Shown one piece after another: positions 27,978-37,192 of a stretch of DNA of 37,242 nucleotides. The DNA is from Parendozoicomonas callyspongiae (GTDB taxonomy: Bacteria; Pseudomonadota; Gammaproteobacteria; Pseudomonadales; Endozoicomonadaceae). A program made the position numbers and the translations under genes. The notes under the pieces were generated by a model, which saw only the letters and a program-made list of their open reading frames with translations, did not search any database and was not told the DNA's origin. The stretch is from positions 1 through 37,242 of the forward strand of contig NZ_JAMFLX010000034.1 of assembly GCF_023502345.1 (NCBI RefSeq). The letters are read 5' to 3'. Each line of letters starts with the position of its first letter. The stretch's first letter is position 1.

Positions 27978-29189
27978 ATGGATACCAAACCCAGACAGAC
28001 CGGAGTTCCCCGCTATTACCAGAAGTTTTCCTGTATTGGCCCGGATTGCGAAAATAACTGCTGTCACAACTGGTGTATATCAATTGATCAGAAAACCTGG
28101 GATTTATGGCAGGTTACCCAGGATACCTATCTCTCTGACCTGTCCAGAGAATCAACCCATACCCCTGATAACCCGACTGATATGGATTACAGGCGAATGA
28201 CCATGGGCAACGATAGTATCTGCCCGGCCTACCGCAGGGATGATGGTCTGTGTGAAATCCATAAACAGCTTGGAGAAGATCTTCTCTCTGAAACCTGCCG
28301 CACTTATCCCCGTCGTCTTACACGCACCCCGGAGGGATTAGAGCCAAGTCTGTCAATATCCTGCCCGCAGGCGGCCCGGCTGATCCTGCTGGATGAAAAT
28401 GCCATGCAGATGAAAAATCAGTTGATTGAATCGGATTCAATCCCAACGACCACTTTTCATCAGCAACCTGAATATTTTGAACAATTTCGGTTATCAGCCA
28501 TGACCACTGTTTCAGATATTGATATATCGCCGGATGAGCGGCTTTACAGACTGGGGGTTCTATTAAATTTTGTCTCAATCAGCCAGATAAATGGTGAGGA
28601 CCCATCTCGGGTTTTTGCGACATTTGAGACCATGCAGCAAAACGCCATCTTTTCCAGAATGTACCAGAGCCTGCCGGATGGAATTACCATCCAGGCAGAA
28701 GTGCTGAAACATCTGCTGATGGCCCCATCCTACTGGAAAATTAACTCTGTCCTGGCTGATTATCATCAACAGTTTCAGGACATATTGAAGCGTGATTATG
28801 CCGTAGACGGGAATGTTGATCTGATTGCCCTTATCCGCAAGGGCTACAAGAAGCATTTTCAACCCATTGCCTCAGAGAAGAGCCAGGCATTTACCAACTT
28901 CTTCCAGCACTGGATCTATTCATCTGACCTTTGCTACCTGCAAGGCGCAGAGTTAATGCACAAATACAGCGATTTCCTGGTGCAATACAGTATTATCCGT
29001 ACCTATCTGTCTGTATTGGCAAAAGAAAATGGCAGCGATGAGCTTATGATTGGTGTCGTTCACGCTCTGTCCCGGGGATTTGACCATCATCCACCTTTTC
29101 TGGAAAAGTTGTTTGCCTATCTGAATCATGTTGGTTTAGGAAACCCCATACAGATGATGGCCCTGCTAAAAATTGAGAGTTCTCCCTAG
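27978..29189 (+). CDS. FliB-type lysine-N-methylase family protein
   Basis: This 403-residue protein matches Salmonella FliB (about 400 residues) in size and cysteine layout. FliB methylates surface lysines of flagellin. The N-terminal cluster is Cys19, Cys24, Cys28, Cys29 and Cys33 (CIGPDCENNCCHNWC), followed by Cys82, Cys92 and Cys107 in ICPAYRRDDGLCEIH and SETCRTYPRR. This arrangement suggests a bound metal or iron-sulfur cluster. The rest is helical with no standard Rossmann SAM motif. No flagellar gene is near, so its target may be another protein. The ATG at 27978 puts the Cys motif at the usual distance. The stop overlaps the stop of the convergent downstream gene in a shared CTAG. Confidence 0.82.
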   Translation: MDTKPRQTGVPRYYQKFSCIGPDCENNCCHNWCISIDQKTWDLWQVTQDTYLSDLSRESTHTPDNPTDMDYRRMTMGNDSICPAYRRDDGLCEIHKQLGEDLLSETCRTYPRRLTRTPEGLEPSLSISCPQAARLILLDENAMQMKNQLIESDSIPTTTFHQQPEYFEQFRLSAMTTVSDIDISPDERLYRLGVLLNFVSISQINGEDPSRVFATFETMQQNAIFSRMYQSLPDGITIQAEVLKHLLMAPSYWKINSVLADYHQQFQDILKRDYAVDGNVDLIALIRKGYKKHFQPIASEKSQAFTNFFQHWIYSSDLCYLQGAELMHKYSDFLVQYSIIRTYLSVLAKENGSDELMIGVVHALSRGFDHHPPFLEKLFAYLNHVGLGNPIQMMALLKIESSP

Positions 29190-30937
29190 GGGGCTACTCT
29201 GCCTGCCCCACCCTGAATTCCGGCAGAGGAGAAGTTCTTATCTTTGCCATCTTCATACTGAAGCTCCTTAACCAGCAGTTTGTGGCCATCATTCTTGATT
29301 TTATCCGCTGCCTGTTGAAAACCTCGCTGAATTGCCAGTGCAACCTCTTTTCCATCAAGGCCGGGAAAGACATAGCCATCACTACTGAAGCGGCAGACCC
29401 GGAAAGTTTCAACCAATGGCAGAGAGCTATCCTGCTGGCTGGCCCGAACGTTATATTCCTGCAATGTCTCAAAGGTATTAAAGGCTGTTGCCTGAACAGC
29501 AGCTAAAAACTGATCCCGATCGCTATACTCAGCGCCATTGGGTGGCACGATATAAACCATGGAACGATTTTCATCATCACCATAAGGGCACTGACCCTGC
29601 TTAAAGATATGAACAAAAGCACTGCCCACCTTTGTCTCTGGATCCCCCTCTTTGGCAATGGTATAAGCCAGATGGGGAGCCCCAATTCCGCCTGCTTGAG
29701 GGACTTTAAACCCTCTGTCATCAGTCTTGAGTTTCAGAACCTGATTATGGAAGGGTTCAAAAGCATTCACCTGCAGTTGCGTAGACTGTGATATCGCACT
29801 GGCATGGGCGCCGTTGATGGTTCCGCCTCCCAGGTACATTTTCTTATCACCAGCATTCATCGAAGCAATATTGCCAGCCGCATCATCACCGGGATTGCCG
29901 TTGCCAGTCTTGTATATCGGTGCATACTGACTCTCTGACGATTGCCCAAGGAACGATATTGCCGGGGAGGTAATATCAGCAGGGCCTCTTTGAATATCCT
30001 GAATTGGGGGCATAGCCTCAGCCTTTAATGATACTGGTGGTGGGGGCGGTGGCGGAACATTTCCAGGCTGGGGAACAGCCTGCCCACCTTGCCGCTGTCT
30101 CTGGCCAGGTTGAGCCGGTTTTGCCGCATCACTTCCCGCTTCTGCTGCTCCCTGCTCTTTCGCCTGATAAGCCTTCTTGACATCATCGGTCGATGGGTTG
30201 GCTACTGGCTTGAGGGAAACATTACCCTCTTCATCCTTCAGCTCAAAGGAATAGGCACGCCCCTTGAGTTTTTCCAGTTCAGCAGGCCCATCTTCACCTT
30301 CAACTTTCAATTCTGTAAAGCGGGCCTGAAGCTTGGTTAGCTCAGCTTTACTATCAGACACCACTTTCTGCAAAGCCTGCTTACCGTCATCAGGAAGCGG
30401 ATGTTTGGCCTTATAACCATTCAGGGCAGCCAAGGCTATACCCTGATATTTTTTCAGATCTTCAGGAGACAGAGAGGGATCCGGCGGAAATACATTAACT
30501 GGCTTAAAATCTGGCGGGGGTTCGACTGTTATTATCAACTCCTGCTTCTGCGCCGCAGAGCCACCATCGCTTCCGTTCAAAGCACCAATTGCCTGATCAA
30601 TAAGGCTACCCTGCCCTAATTCAGTCAGCGCCTCGTCCGCCTTTTTCAGCAAATCAGCCTTTTGGGCTTTTAACTGATCAGCTTCGCTGCCTTTGACTGA
30701 TGGCAGCTGACTGTTATTGCCTGCTGAAGCCGCCTTGCGCTCATCCAGCCCCTTCCCCGGAGCTGCAGGTCTCTGATGTCCACTCAGTTGCGCGGGTTGA
30801 TCGACTGTTGCAGTATCCCTCCCTGCAAATGAATTTGTTTCCCCAGGAGTACCCGTGACATGGCTATCTGATGTAGGTGTCACCGGGTGTTGAGCACCGG
30901 GTGATGCAGGAGGCAGTGCTGAAGTCATGGAATCCAT
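29186..30937 (-). CDS. Proline-rich protein with possible macro-like C-terminal domain
   Basis: The protein has 583 residues and no confident family. Residues 1-110 are low-complexity (Ser, Thr, Pro, Gly, Gln); 85-290 are helical and Lys/Gln/Ala-rich; Pro295-301 are seven prolines in a row; about 320-560 form a compact domain. In that domain YLGGGTINGAHASAI, a central VYIVPP strand and LPLVETFRVCRFSSDGYVFPG then KEVALAIQRGF resemble the order of motifs in macro (ADP-ribose-binding) domains, but the match is weak. There is no signal peptide, so a secreted effector would need a dedicated system. ATG 30937 is used; Met4 is an alternative. It lies 71 bases after the exported-protein gene on the same strand. 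Confidence 0.75.
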   Translation of the reverse strand: MDSMTSALPPASPGAQHPVTPTSDSHVTGTPGETNSFAGRDTATVDQPAQLSGHQRPAAPGKGLDERKAASAGNNSQLPSVKGSEADQLKAQKADLLKKADEALTELGQGSLIDQAIGALNGSDGGSAAQKQELIITVEPPPDFKPVNVFPPDPSLSPEDLKKYQGIALAALNGYKAKHPLPDDGKQALQKVVSDSKAELTKLQARFTELKVEGEDGPAELEKLKGRAYSFELKDEEGNVSLKPVANPSTDDVKKAYQAKEQGAAEAGSDAAKPAQPGQRQRQGGQAVPQPGNVPPPPPPPVSLKAEAMPPIQDIQRGPADITSPAISFLGQSSESQYAPIYKTGNGNPGDDAAGNIASMNAGDKKMYLGGGTINGAHASAISQSTQLQVNAFEPFHNQVLKLKTDDRGFKVPQAGGIGAPHLAYTIAKEGDPETKVGSAFVHIFKQGQCPYGDDENRSMVYIVPPNGAEYSDRDQFLAAVQATAFNTFETLQEYNVRASQQDSSLPLVETFRVCRFSSDGYVFPGLDGKEVALAIQRGFQQAADKIKNDGHKLLVKELQYEDGKDKNFSSAGIQGGAGRVAP

Positions 30938-31008
30938 TCCAGTTTTGGTCTTGTAATAAATCTAGAAGCTCAATCCACTTTTCAGCACATACCCCGTAAA
31001 AATTTTGT

Positions 31009-31650
31009 TTAAAAGAGCCAGGTCAGCTTCAGGCCATGGGGAATAGTCTGAACCAGAGGAGCATGCGACGGTGAGGAGTCTCTCTTACGAGAAGGGAAAC
31101 CTTCATGATGACCTGAAAGATATCGATCCCAGTCCTTCACAGCTCCAGACGGCAGTGACCAGATCTCAAGCTCTGTCACCAACCCTGCCAGCAGAAAGAA
31201 CTCTACAGCATCGGAATCCTTACCAGGGCCGGCAGCCGTGATAAAGGCCCCCGCAATCGCAGTCAGCCAGCCATCAAAATGACCTTTCCAGGATTTACGC
31301 CAGCGGATATTTTCAGCCAGCGTACGCATCTGCTGCTCTGGATCATCATTGCTTTGATTTGGAATGACAGGTCTGAAGAGAAGGTCTGCAGCACCCAGTG
31401 CTGCAGAAGCTGCACTCACAGCATGGACGCGCTCACAGGCTCTGTTATGGGTTCTTGAAGCCCTGTAGGCATCTGCCACAGCAGATGTTCCATGAACGGC
31501 AAGCCATCCGTTCTGCCACAACTCGATACGGGGTTTATATTTGTGAAGCTTCTGGTTCAGCCACTGGTCGTCAAGCTGTTCCGCTGCCGCATAGATAGGG
31601 AAGAGAAAAAGGATGCAGAGAAGATGAATCAACCCCGTACGTACCGACAT
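31009..31650 (-). CDS. Predicted exported protein, unknown function
   Basis: The protein has 213 residues. The N-terminus (MSVRTGLIHLLCILFLFPIYAAA) is a good Sec signal peptide cleaved near AAAEQ. A start nine codons upstream is open, but the ATG at 31650 has AGGAG 8 bases before it and places the signal peptide correctly. The mature part has Ala-rich hydrophobic stretches (AVSAASAALGAADLL, WLTAIAGAFITAAG, FFLLAGLVTEL) that may be membrane helices, and a Pro/Ser/His-rich end. No family recognised. It follows the ygbA-like gene by 48 bases and may be co-transcribed with it. Confidence 0.65.
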   Translation of the reverse strand: MSVRTGLIHLLCILFLFPIYAAAEQLDDQWLNQKLHKYKPRIELWQNGWLAVHGTSAVADAYRASRTHNRACERVHAVSAASAALGAADLLFRPVIPNQSNDDPEQQMRTLAENIRWRKSWKGHFDGWLTAIAGAFITAAGPGKDSDAVEFFLLAGLVTELEIWSLPSGAVKDWDRYLSGHHEGFPSRKRDSSPSHAPLVQTIPHGLKLTWLF

Positions 31651-31698
31651 ACACTGCGCTCCTGAGAGAGAAAGCACTGCAGTGTAGCCATCATTTTA

Positions 31699-32082
31699 TC
31701 AAGGAGTATACTCCTCCTTTTTTTTCCTGGACTTCTTGCCCGGCCAGGGAGGAACGGGTCTGCGTTCATCAAGCAGATGTCTGATAGCCAAAACCGGACT
31801 ATGCAGCAACATGCGAGGGCCAGCCCAGCGCATAATAATCCGAATCTGTTCCCGCTGTGCTGGCTTATAGCAGTGCACCGGACACTTGGCGCAAACCGGT
31901 TTTTCTGGCCCGTAAATGCAACGTGACAGACGACGCTCTGCAAAATCCTGCAGCTCACGACACTTGGAGCAACAGCCCTTGAGACCATTGCGGTGGTGAT
32001 GATGACAATACAGTTCAATCATTTTTTGAACTGTTCTGTTTTCACGTTCCAGCCTGCTGGAATTAAAAAATGTTTTTGTCAT
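31699..32082 (-). CDS. ygbA: YgbA-like protein (nitrous oxide-stimulated promoter family)
   Basis: This 127-residue protein is related to E. coli YgbA. Family features are ENRTVQKMIELYC near the N-terminus, CSKCRELQDFA, RRLSRC, KPVCAKCPVHCYKP and the closing MRWAGPRML and LAIRHLLD. The paired cysteines suggest metal binding. In enterobacteria ygbA belongs to the NsrR nitric-oxide regulon; no NsrR site was recognised here. The frame stays open upstream through a tRNA gene, but the ATG at 32082 (GGAG 9 bases upstream) is the real start. Its C-terminus (GKKSRKKKEE) is unusually basic. It starts 28 bases after the tRNA terminator. Confidence 0.85.
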   Translation of the reverse strand: MTKTFFNSSRLERENRTVQKMIELYCHHHHRNGLKGCCSKCRELQDFAERRLSRCIYGPEKPVCAKCPVHCYKPAQREQIRIIMRWAGPRMLLHSPVLAIRHLLDERRPVPPWPGKKSRKKKEEYTP

Positions 32083-32110
32083 AGCTGAATATCTCCTACG
32101 ACAACACGCA

Positions 32111-32142
32111 AAAAAGCGCACACCATTAGGTGTGCGCTTTTT
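32111..32142 (-). terminator. Strong terminator after the tRNA-Pro cluster
   Basis: A perfect 14-base stem AAAAAGCGCACACC / GGTGTGCGCTTTTT with the 4-base loop ATTA has an A-tract on one side and a T-tract on the other. It is 6 bases beyond the 3' end of the last tRNA in transcription order and could work in both directions. Confidence 0.85.
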
Positions 32143-32148
32143 AAATAC

Positions 32149-32225
32149 TGGTCGGAGCGAGAGGATTCGAACCTCCGACCCCCACAACCCCATTGTGGTG
32201 CGCTACCAGGCTGCGCTACGCTCCG
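32149..32225 (-). tRNA. tRNA-Pro(GGG), copy 1
   Basis: This 77-base tRNA has an encoded CCA. On the minus strand the acceptor CGGAGCG pairs with CGCTCCG; the D arm is GCGCAGCCTGGTAGCGC; the anticodon stem CCACA/TGTGG encloses ATGGGGT, so the anticodon is GGG; the T arm is TCGGAGGTTCGAATCCTC-like. The sequence is close to E. coli proL. It is the last of three identical copies in transcription order. Confidence 0.96.
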
Positions 32226-32363
32226 AATTGACCTGCATGCTAAATCGTTTACCTTTGAAACTCAAGAGGTTACATAGCAATTTAACTGCAAAATATTAAT
32301 AATTACTGATAAAACTGAGAAAGATAATCATCAAAAAATCACGACCAGTTTTATTTTAAAATC

Positions 32364-32440
32364 TGGTCGGAGCGAGAGGATTCGAACCTCCGACCCCCAC
32401 AACCCCATTGTGGTGCGCTACCAGGCTGCGCTACGCTCCG
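32364..32440 (-). tRNA. tRNA-Pro(GGG), copy 2
   Basis: Identical over 77 bases to the copies on either side, including CCA and the GGG anticodon. It is 138 bases from copy 1 and 81 bases from copy 3. The spacers are AT-rich and unrelated to each other. Confidence 0.96.
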
Positions 32441-32521
32441 AAAGACGCGGCGTATCTTACTGAATCGAATGGAAAATTCAACTAGCAAGACAGTCCTTTA
32501 ACTTCTGTGACTGCTGAAATC

Positions 32522-32598
32522 TGGTCGGAGCGAGAGGATTCGAACCTCCGACCCCCACAACCCCATTGTGGTGCGCTACCAGGCTGCGCTACGCTCCG
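32522..32598 (-). tRNA. tRNA-Pro(GGG), copy 3
   Basis: The first copy in transcription order, 149 bases downstream of the MerR gene on the same strand and identical to the other two. The reading frame across it that encodes [12 protein letters not shown] is a well-known artefact of this tRNA sequence and is not a gene. Confidence 0.96.
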
Positions 32599-32747
32599 AT
32601 CTTTCGATCTATGCGACCTTGTCTCAGCAGTTGAGAACGGAGCGAATGCTATCGAAAATACGCTGTTTCAGCAAGGGGATAAGGGTGGTTATTTTTACCG
32701 TTTTCAGATAAAAACAGAACCAAAATATGAATATAACCTATTGATAT

Positions 32748-33131
32748 TTATCGTTTTAGCCAGGCGCGAATCTCTTCGAGCTCCTTAATCGTCTGCCTGA
32801 TCAGCTGACGGTACTGACTACTGTCCTGATGCTCACTTTCCCCAGCCAGACGAGCCCTTGCTCCGGGAATGGTATACCCCTGTTCATAAAGAAGACTACG
32901 AATCTGGCGGATGTTAAGAACATCCTGTCGCATATAGTAACGTCGGTTACCCCGGCGTTTCACCGGCTTGATATGATCGAACTCCTGCTCCCAGTAACGC
33001 AGAACATGTGGTTTTACCAAACAGAGATCCGCCACTTCACCGATAGTGAAATAGCGTTTACCGGGAATGGACGGCAACCCGGATGGATCTGTTTCGGCCT
33101 TTTCTTCAATCGTCGGAAGGAGTTCCTGCAT
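32748..33131 (-). CDS. MerR-family transcriptional regulator
   Basis: This 127-residue DNA-binding protein has an N-terminal MerR winged helix (about 27-95): [27 protein letters not shown] and [12 protein letters not shown], the canonical helix-turn-helix and wing. The short C-terminal helix (about 105-127) has no metal-binding cysteines, so it is not a metal sensor of the classical type. The ATG at 33131 has GAGG 5 bases upstream; a TTG three codons earlier is possible. It overlaps ihfA by 26 bases and is co-transcribed with it. The ihfA-merR-tRNA-Pro order is as in Pseudomonas. The target is unknown. Confidence 0.9.
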   Translation of the reverse strand: MQELLPTIEEKAETDPSGLPSIPGKRYFTIGEVADLCLVKPHVLRYWEQEFDHIKPVKRRGNRRYYMRQDVLNIRQIRSLLYEQGYTIPGARARLAGESEHQDSSQYRQLIRQTIKELEEIRAWLKR

Positions 33132-33414
33132 AAGCCTCAACTCTTGCCCTGAGTTTCTGGCCAGGCTTAAACGTTACGACACGCCTGGGTGTAATGGGTA
33201 TCTCCTCTCCGGTCTTGGGATTACGTCCTGGACGCTCCCCTTTATCCCGAAGATCGAAATTACCAAAACCTGAGAGTTTCACCTGTTCATTGCTCTCCAG
33301 CGCCGAACGGATTTCCTCAAAAAACATATCGACCATATCCCGGGCTTCCCTTTTGTTCAGCCCAAGCTCTTCGTGTAACCTTTCAGCGATTTCTGCCTTG
33401 GTTAGCGCCCCCAT
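33106..33414 (-). CDS. ihfA: Integration host factor alpha subunit
   Basis: This 102-residue subunit of the IHF heterodimer bends DNA sharply at specific sites and acts in recombination, replication and transcription. Features are [13 protein letters not shown], the helical dimer core, [14 protein letters not shown] and the DNA-inserting beta arm [12 protein letters not shown] with the intercalating Pro66. The frame is open for seven codons upstream; the ATG at 33414 was chosen because it matches the family start. Its usual upstream neighbour pheT is not here. It overlaps the downstream merR gene. Confidence 0.97.
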   Translation of the reverse strand: MGALTKAEIAERLHEELGLNKREARDMVDMFFEEIRSALESNEQVKLSGFGNFDLRDKGERPGRNPKTGEEIPITPRRVVTFKPGQKLRARVEAYAGTPSDD

Positions 33415-33709
33415 GGCCTTACATCCTCGATGCAATCATTAGTATCTATTTGCAGCGTTATTGCAACCCGACTTGTAGTCGTTAATTCGTAGAATGAAGC
33501 CAGCCGAGGAAAATATCAAGTCTGTCAGCGAGTTAGCTACTTACAATACCCCAAAAAACCGAAGATCAGGCACTTTTTGACCTCATATTTCTGTAGCCAA
33601 CCACTTAAGAACAATCCGCAATACCCATTCGCGAGCTGAGACTCTATAACCACAATCAGATCTCCGCTTTAAATACAGCCCACAAGAGCCAAAAAACGAT
33701 TTCAATTTC
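33415..33709 (-). promoter_or_regulatory. ihfA upstream region, no gene recognised
   Basis: This 295-base stretch replaces the pheT gene expected before ihfA. On the minus strand a weak promoter-like pair is TTGCAA (plus-strand 33461-33466) with TACTAA about 16 bases on. A small CGACT/AGTCG stem lies near 33470. A 28-codon frame at about 33495-33581 on the plus strand is too short to support as a gene. Confidence 0.4.
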
Positions 33710-33988
33710 ATGAATTCACAGAAGAAAGAGATTATCAAAAACGCCCGCTTCACTGTTGCCCGACAGTTTGAAACGATACTTACTCAGGCTTCGGGAGATA
33801 TCAAAAAGGAGCTTGCCCAACTTTCACACAATATTGATTTTTGTTTTCTGAGCCTTGAACAAAACATCAGCACCTTAAGGTTTCTTCATATGATTCTTCC
33901 GCAACAGCTTAAAAAAGCGAAAGAAATTTATGGTATCGATCTCACTATTCCTGAATATTTTGCTGCTCTGATGAAAGTACGCGTCTAG
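33710..33988 (+). CDS. Small hypothetical protein
   Basis: A 92-residue predicted helical, basic protein (MNSQKKEIIKNARFTVARQF at the start) with no signal peptide and no family I recognise. The middle (FCFLSLEQNISTLRFLHMIL) is amphipathic or hydrophobic. There is no good Shine-Dalgarno sequence before the ATG. A frame on the opposite strand overlaps most of it. The plus-strand reading is preferred because a hairpin with a short T-run follows its stop, but it may not be a gene. Confidence 0.45.
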   Translation: MNSQKKEIIKNARFTVARQFETILTQASGDIKKELAQLSHNIDFCFLSLEQNISTLRFLHMILPQQLKKAKEIYGIDLTIPEYFAALMKVRV

Positions 33989-34031
33989 CAAGGTGCTGGA
34001 TGCCAAGTCACGATTTGCACTGGTAGTTATT

Positions 34032-34057
34032 CGCCCCTGAAGATTTATCCAGAGGCG
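34032..34057 (+). terminator. Putative terminator after the 92-residue gene
   Basis: CGCC-c-CTG pairs with CAG-a-GGCG around a 10-base loop, with one mismatch, followed by TTTCATT. It lies between two convergent small genes. Confidence 0.4.
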
Positions 34058-34073
34058 TTTCATTATGCTGTCA

Positions 34074-34397
34074 TTATTCTTCAGGTTCAGCGGCAGCCTC
34101 TCCTTCCTGACCTTCCGCCGCACCTTCTTCAACGCCAGCTTCCGGCTCTTGTGCTGGAGCCAGAGAAGCGCTGATCACCGGCATAACCTCTTTATCCAGA
34201 TAGATCTCGATATCCTTCATAAAAATTTCCTTAATAGCACCAAGGTCAGCCTCAAGGTCACCCTCACTATCAACACTGCCAGACTGCAGGATAGCTGCCA
34301 GTTCCTGCACGATACCGGTAAGATCAGAGCCAATTTTCTCTTTGATCTTTGGAAGAATCAGGCCAAGCTGGATGCGGAAGGCAATATCTTCGGACAT
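34074..34397 (-). CDS. Small acidic hypothetical protein
   Basis: A 107-residue protein with a helical N-terminal part (MSEDIAFRIQLGLILPKIKE onward) and a strongly acidic, Ala/Glu-rich tail (about 83-107). There is no signal peptide and no known domain. The ATG at 34397 is preferred over a longer frame because AGAGGTG lies about 6 bases upstream. It diverges from frmA. It could be an accessory or binding protein, but nothing in the context assigns a role. Confidence 0.65.
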   Translation of the reverse strand: MSEDIAFRIQLGLILPKIKEKIGSDLTGIVQELAAILQSGSVDSEGDLEADLGAIKEIFMKDIEIYLDKEVMPVISASLAPAQEPEAGVEEGAAEGQEGEAAAEPEE

Positions 34398-35823
<1,426 letters not shown>

Positions 35824-35889
35824 TCAGGCTGTTACGTCAGGCGTGCTCAGAATCAAAGCAAAAGCCTGGCGCTTTCTATGGAGTAGACC

Positions 35890-36741
35890 ATGAGTCTTGA
35901 AAATATTAGCCAGACCAAAGTATTCCAAGGTTGGCATAAACAATATACGCACCAGTCCACCAGTCTGAACTGCACTATGAGGTTCGCTATTTTTCTGCCT
36001 CCTCAGGCCAGCCAGGATAATCCTGTATCCGTTCTGTACTGGCTCTCAGGTTTAACCTGCACTGATGAGAACTTTATGCAGAAGGCCGGGGCATTTCGAA
36101 AAGCGGCAGAGTTGGGTATTGCGATTGTGGCTCCAGATACCAGCCCGAGGGGCGAGCAGGTAGCGGATGACGATGGCTATGATCTGGGACAGGGAGCAGG
36201 CTTCTACGTCAATGCCACAGAAACGCCTTGGGCCGACCATTATCGAATGTACGATTACATAGTCGATGAACTCCCTGCCCTTGTTGAAGAACATTTCCCC
36301 GTAAGTCAGGCAAGAAGCATCTCCGGGCATAGTATGGGCGGACACGGCGCACTGGTCATTGGACTGAGAAACACCGACCGATATTGTTCCATTTCAGCAT
36401 TTGCTCCCATTTCCAACCCAATAAATTGCCCTTGGGGGAAAAAGGCTTTTTCCAGCTATCTGGGTCATGACCGTCAGCAATGGCAATCTTACGATGCCTG
36501 TTCGCTGTTAAATGAAAAACGCTCAGAGTTGCCGATACTGGTAGATCAGGGAGCTGCAGACAGCTTTCTGGAAGAGCAACTTAAGCTGGAAACCCTGATG
36601 AGCGCAGCCAAAAAGCATAACTCACCATTTGAGTTAAGAATGCAGCCCGGTTACGACCACAGCTACTTCTTTATCTCCAGTTTTATTGATGATCATCTGG
36701 ATTTTCATGCCAAGCCTCTCAGTACACAAAGGGAAGAATAA
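35890..36741 (+). CDS. fghA: S-formylglutathione hydrolase
   Basis: This 283-residue alpha/beta hydrolase of the esterase D family cleaves S-formylglutathione to formate and glutathione, completing formaldehyde detoxification. The nucleophile Ser148 is in [11 protein letters not shown]; the probable triad partners are Asp224 (DQGAADSFL) and His257 (GYDHSYFF). Other family features are [14 protein letters not shown] and APDTSPRGE. It lies 66 bases after frmA on the same strand, and the two form an operon with consecutive reactions. GGAG sits about 8 bases before the ATG. Confidence 0.96.
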   Translation: MSLENISQTKVFQGWHKQYTHQSTSLNCTMRFAIFLPPQASQDNPVSVLYWLSGLTCTDENFMQKAGAFRKAAELGIAIVAPDTSPRGEQVADDDGYDLGQGAGFYVNATETPWADHYRMYDYIVDELPALVEEHFPVSQARSISGHSMGGHGALVIGLRNTDRYCSISAFAPISNPINCPWGKKAFSSYLGHDRQQWQSYDACSLLNEKRSELPILVDQGAADSFLEEQLKLETLMSAAKKHNSPFELRMQPGYDHSYFFISSFIDDHLDFHAKPLSTQREE

Positions 36742-36752
36742 ACACCATGACA

Positions 36753-36771
36753 GGGAGGAGCGCCCCCTCCC
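36753..36771 (+). terminator. Weak terminator after fghA
   Basis: GGGAGG pairs with CCTCCC around a 7-base loop, followed by GCTTT. It lies between fghA and the convergent lipoprotein gene. The T-run is short, so termination is uncertain. Confidence 0.4.
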
Positions 36772-36808
36772 GCTTTACCAAGAGTAATACTCTGTGCATT
36801 TTCATATT

Positions 36809-37192
36809 TTAATCAATACAGAGAGTATGTTCAGCACGACCATTAGAAACACGTGTATGACAACCAAAGAGATTAGTCGTTGCAGCACATTGGCCTGTAA
36901 CTTCAGTTCCAGCGGGAACCGTTTTTCCACTCCAAACACAACCAATTTGACACTGACTACTGTCAGTGCACGCAGCCCCACTATCACCTGCGGTTAATAC
37001 ACAAGAAAAGCTTTGAAGTTTTCCGACTTTTTTCCACATCCCTCCTTTTTCTTCACAAATCAATTTTGTTTTAAGAGAAGATGCCACTTGTAGCAGTGTT
37101 TTCTGATGGCCTGTAGCCGGTTTTTCAACTGCGCAGGCAGACAGAACAATAATGCCCAAGCAGATAGATAAACGTTTGATCATAATAAACAT
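36809..37192 (-). CDS. Small cysteine-rich lipoprotein
   Basis: This 127-residue protein has a type II signal peptide: the lipobox LSAC puts the lipidated cysteine at residue 20. The mature part has eight further cysteines, including CTDSSQCQIGC, so it is probably disulfide-rich and lies in the periplasm or outer membrane. The ATG at 37192 has AGGA about 7 bases upstream; Met4 is an alternative. No family with known function is recognised. It is convergent with fghA and ends about 50 bases before the window edge. Confidence 0.75.
   Translation of the reverse strand: MFIMIKRLSICLGIIVLSACAVEKPATGHQKTLLQVASSLKTKLICEEKGGMWKKVGKLQSFSCVLTAGDSGAACTDSSQCQIGCVWSGKTVPAGTEVTGQCAATTNLFGCHTRVSNGRAEHTLCID

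Noticed and set aside
32149-32598. CRISPR-like repeat array
   Set aside because: The three 77-base repeats fold as tRNA-Pro with CCA ends; the spacers differ in length (138 and 81 bases).
32507-32788. Frame encoding [12 protein letters not shown]
   Set aside because: This is the known false translation across a tRNA gene; the tRNA-Pro fold explains the sequence.
33875-34132. Open frame of 85 codons on the minus strand (MKKVRRKVRK...)
   Set aside because: It overlaps the 92-residue plus-strand gene and the 3' part of the acidic-protein gene, and has no family match or ribosome-binding site.
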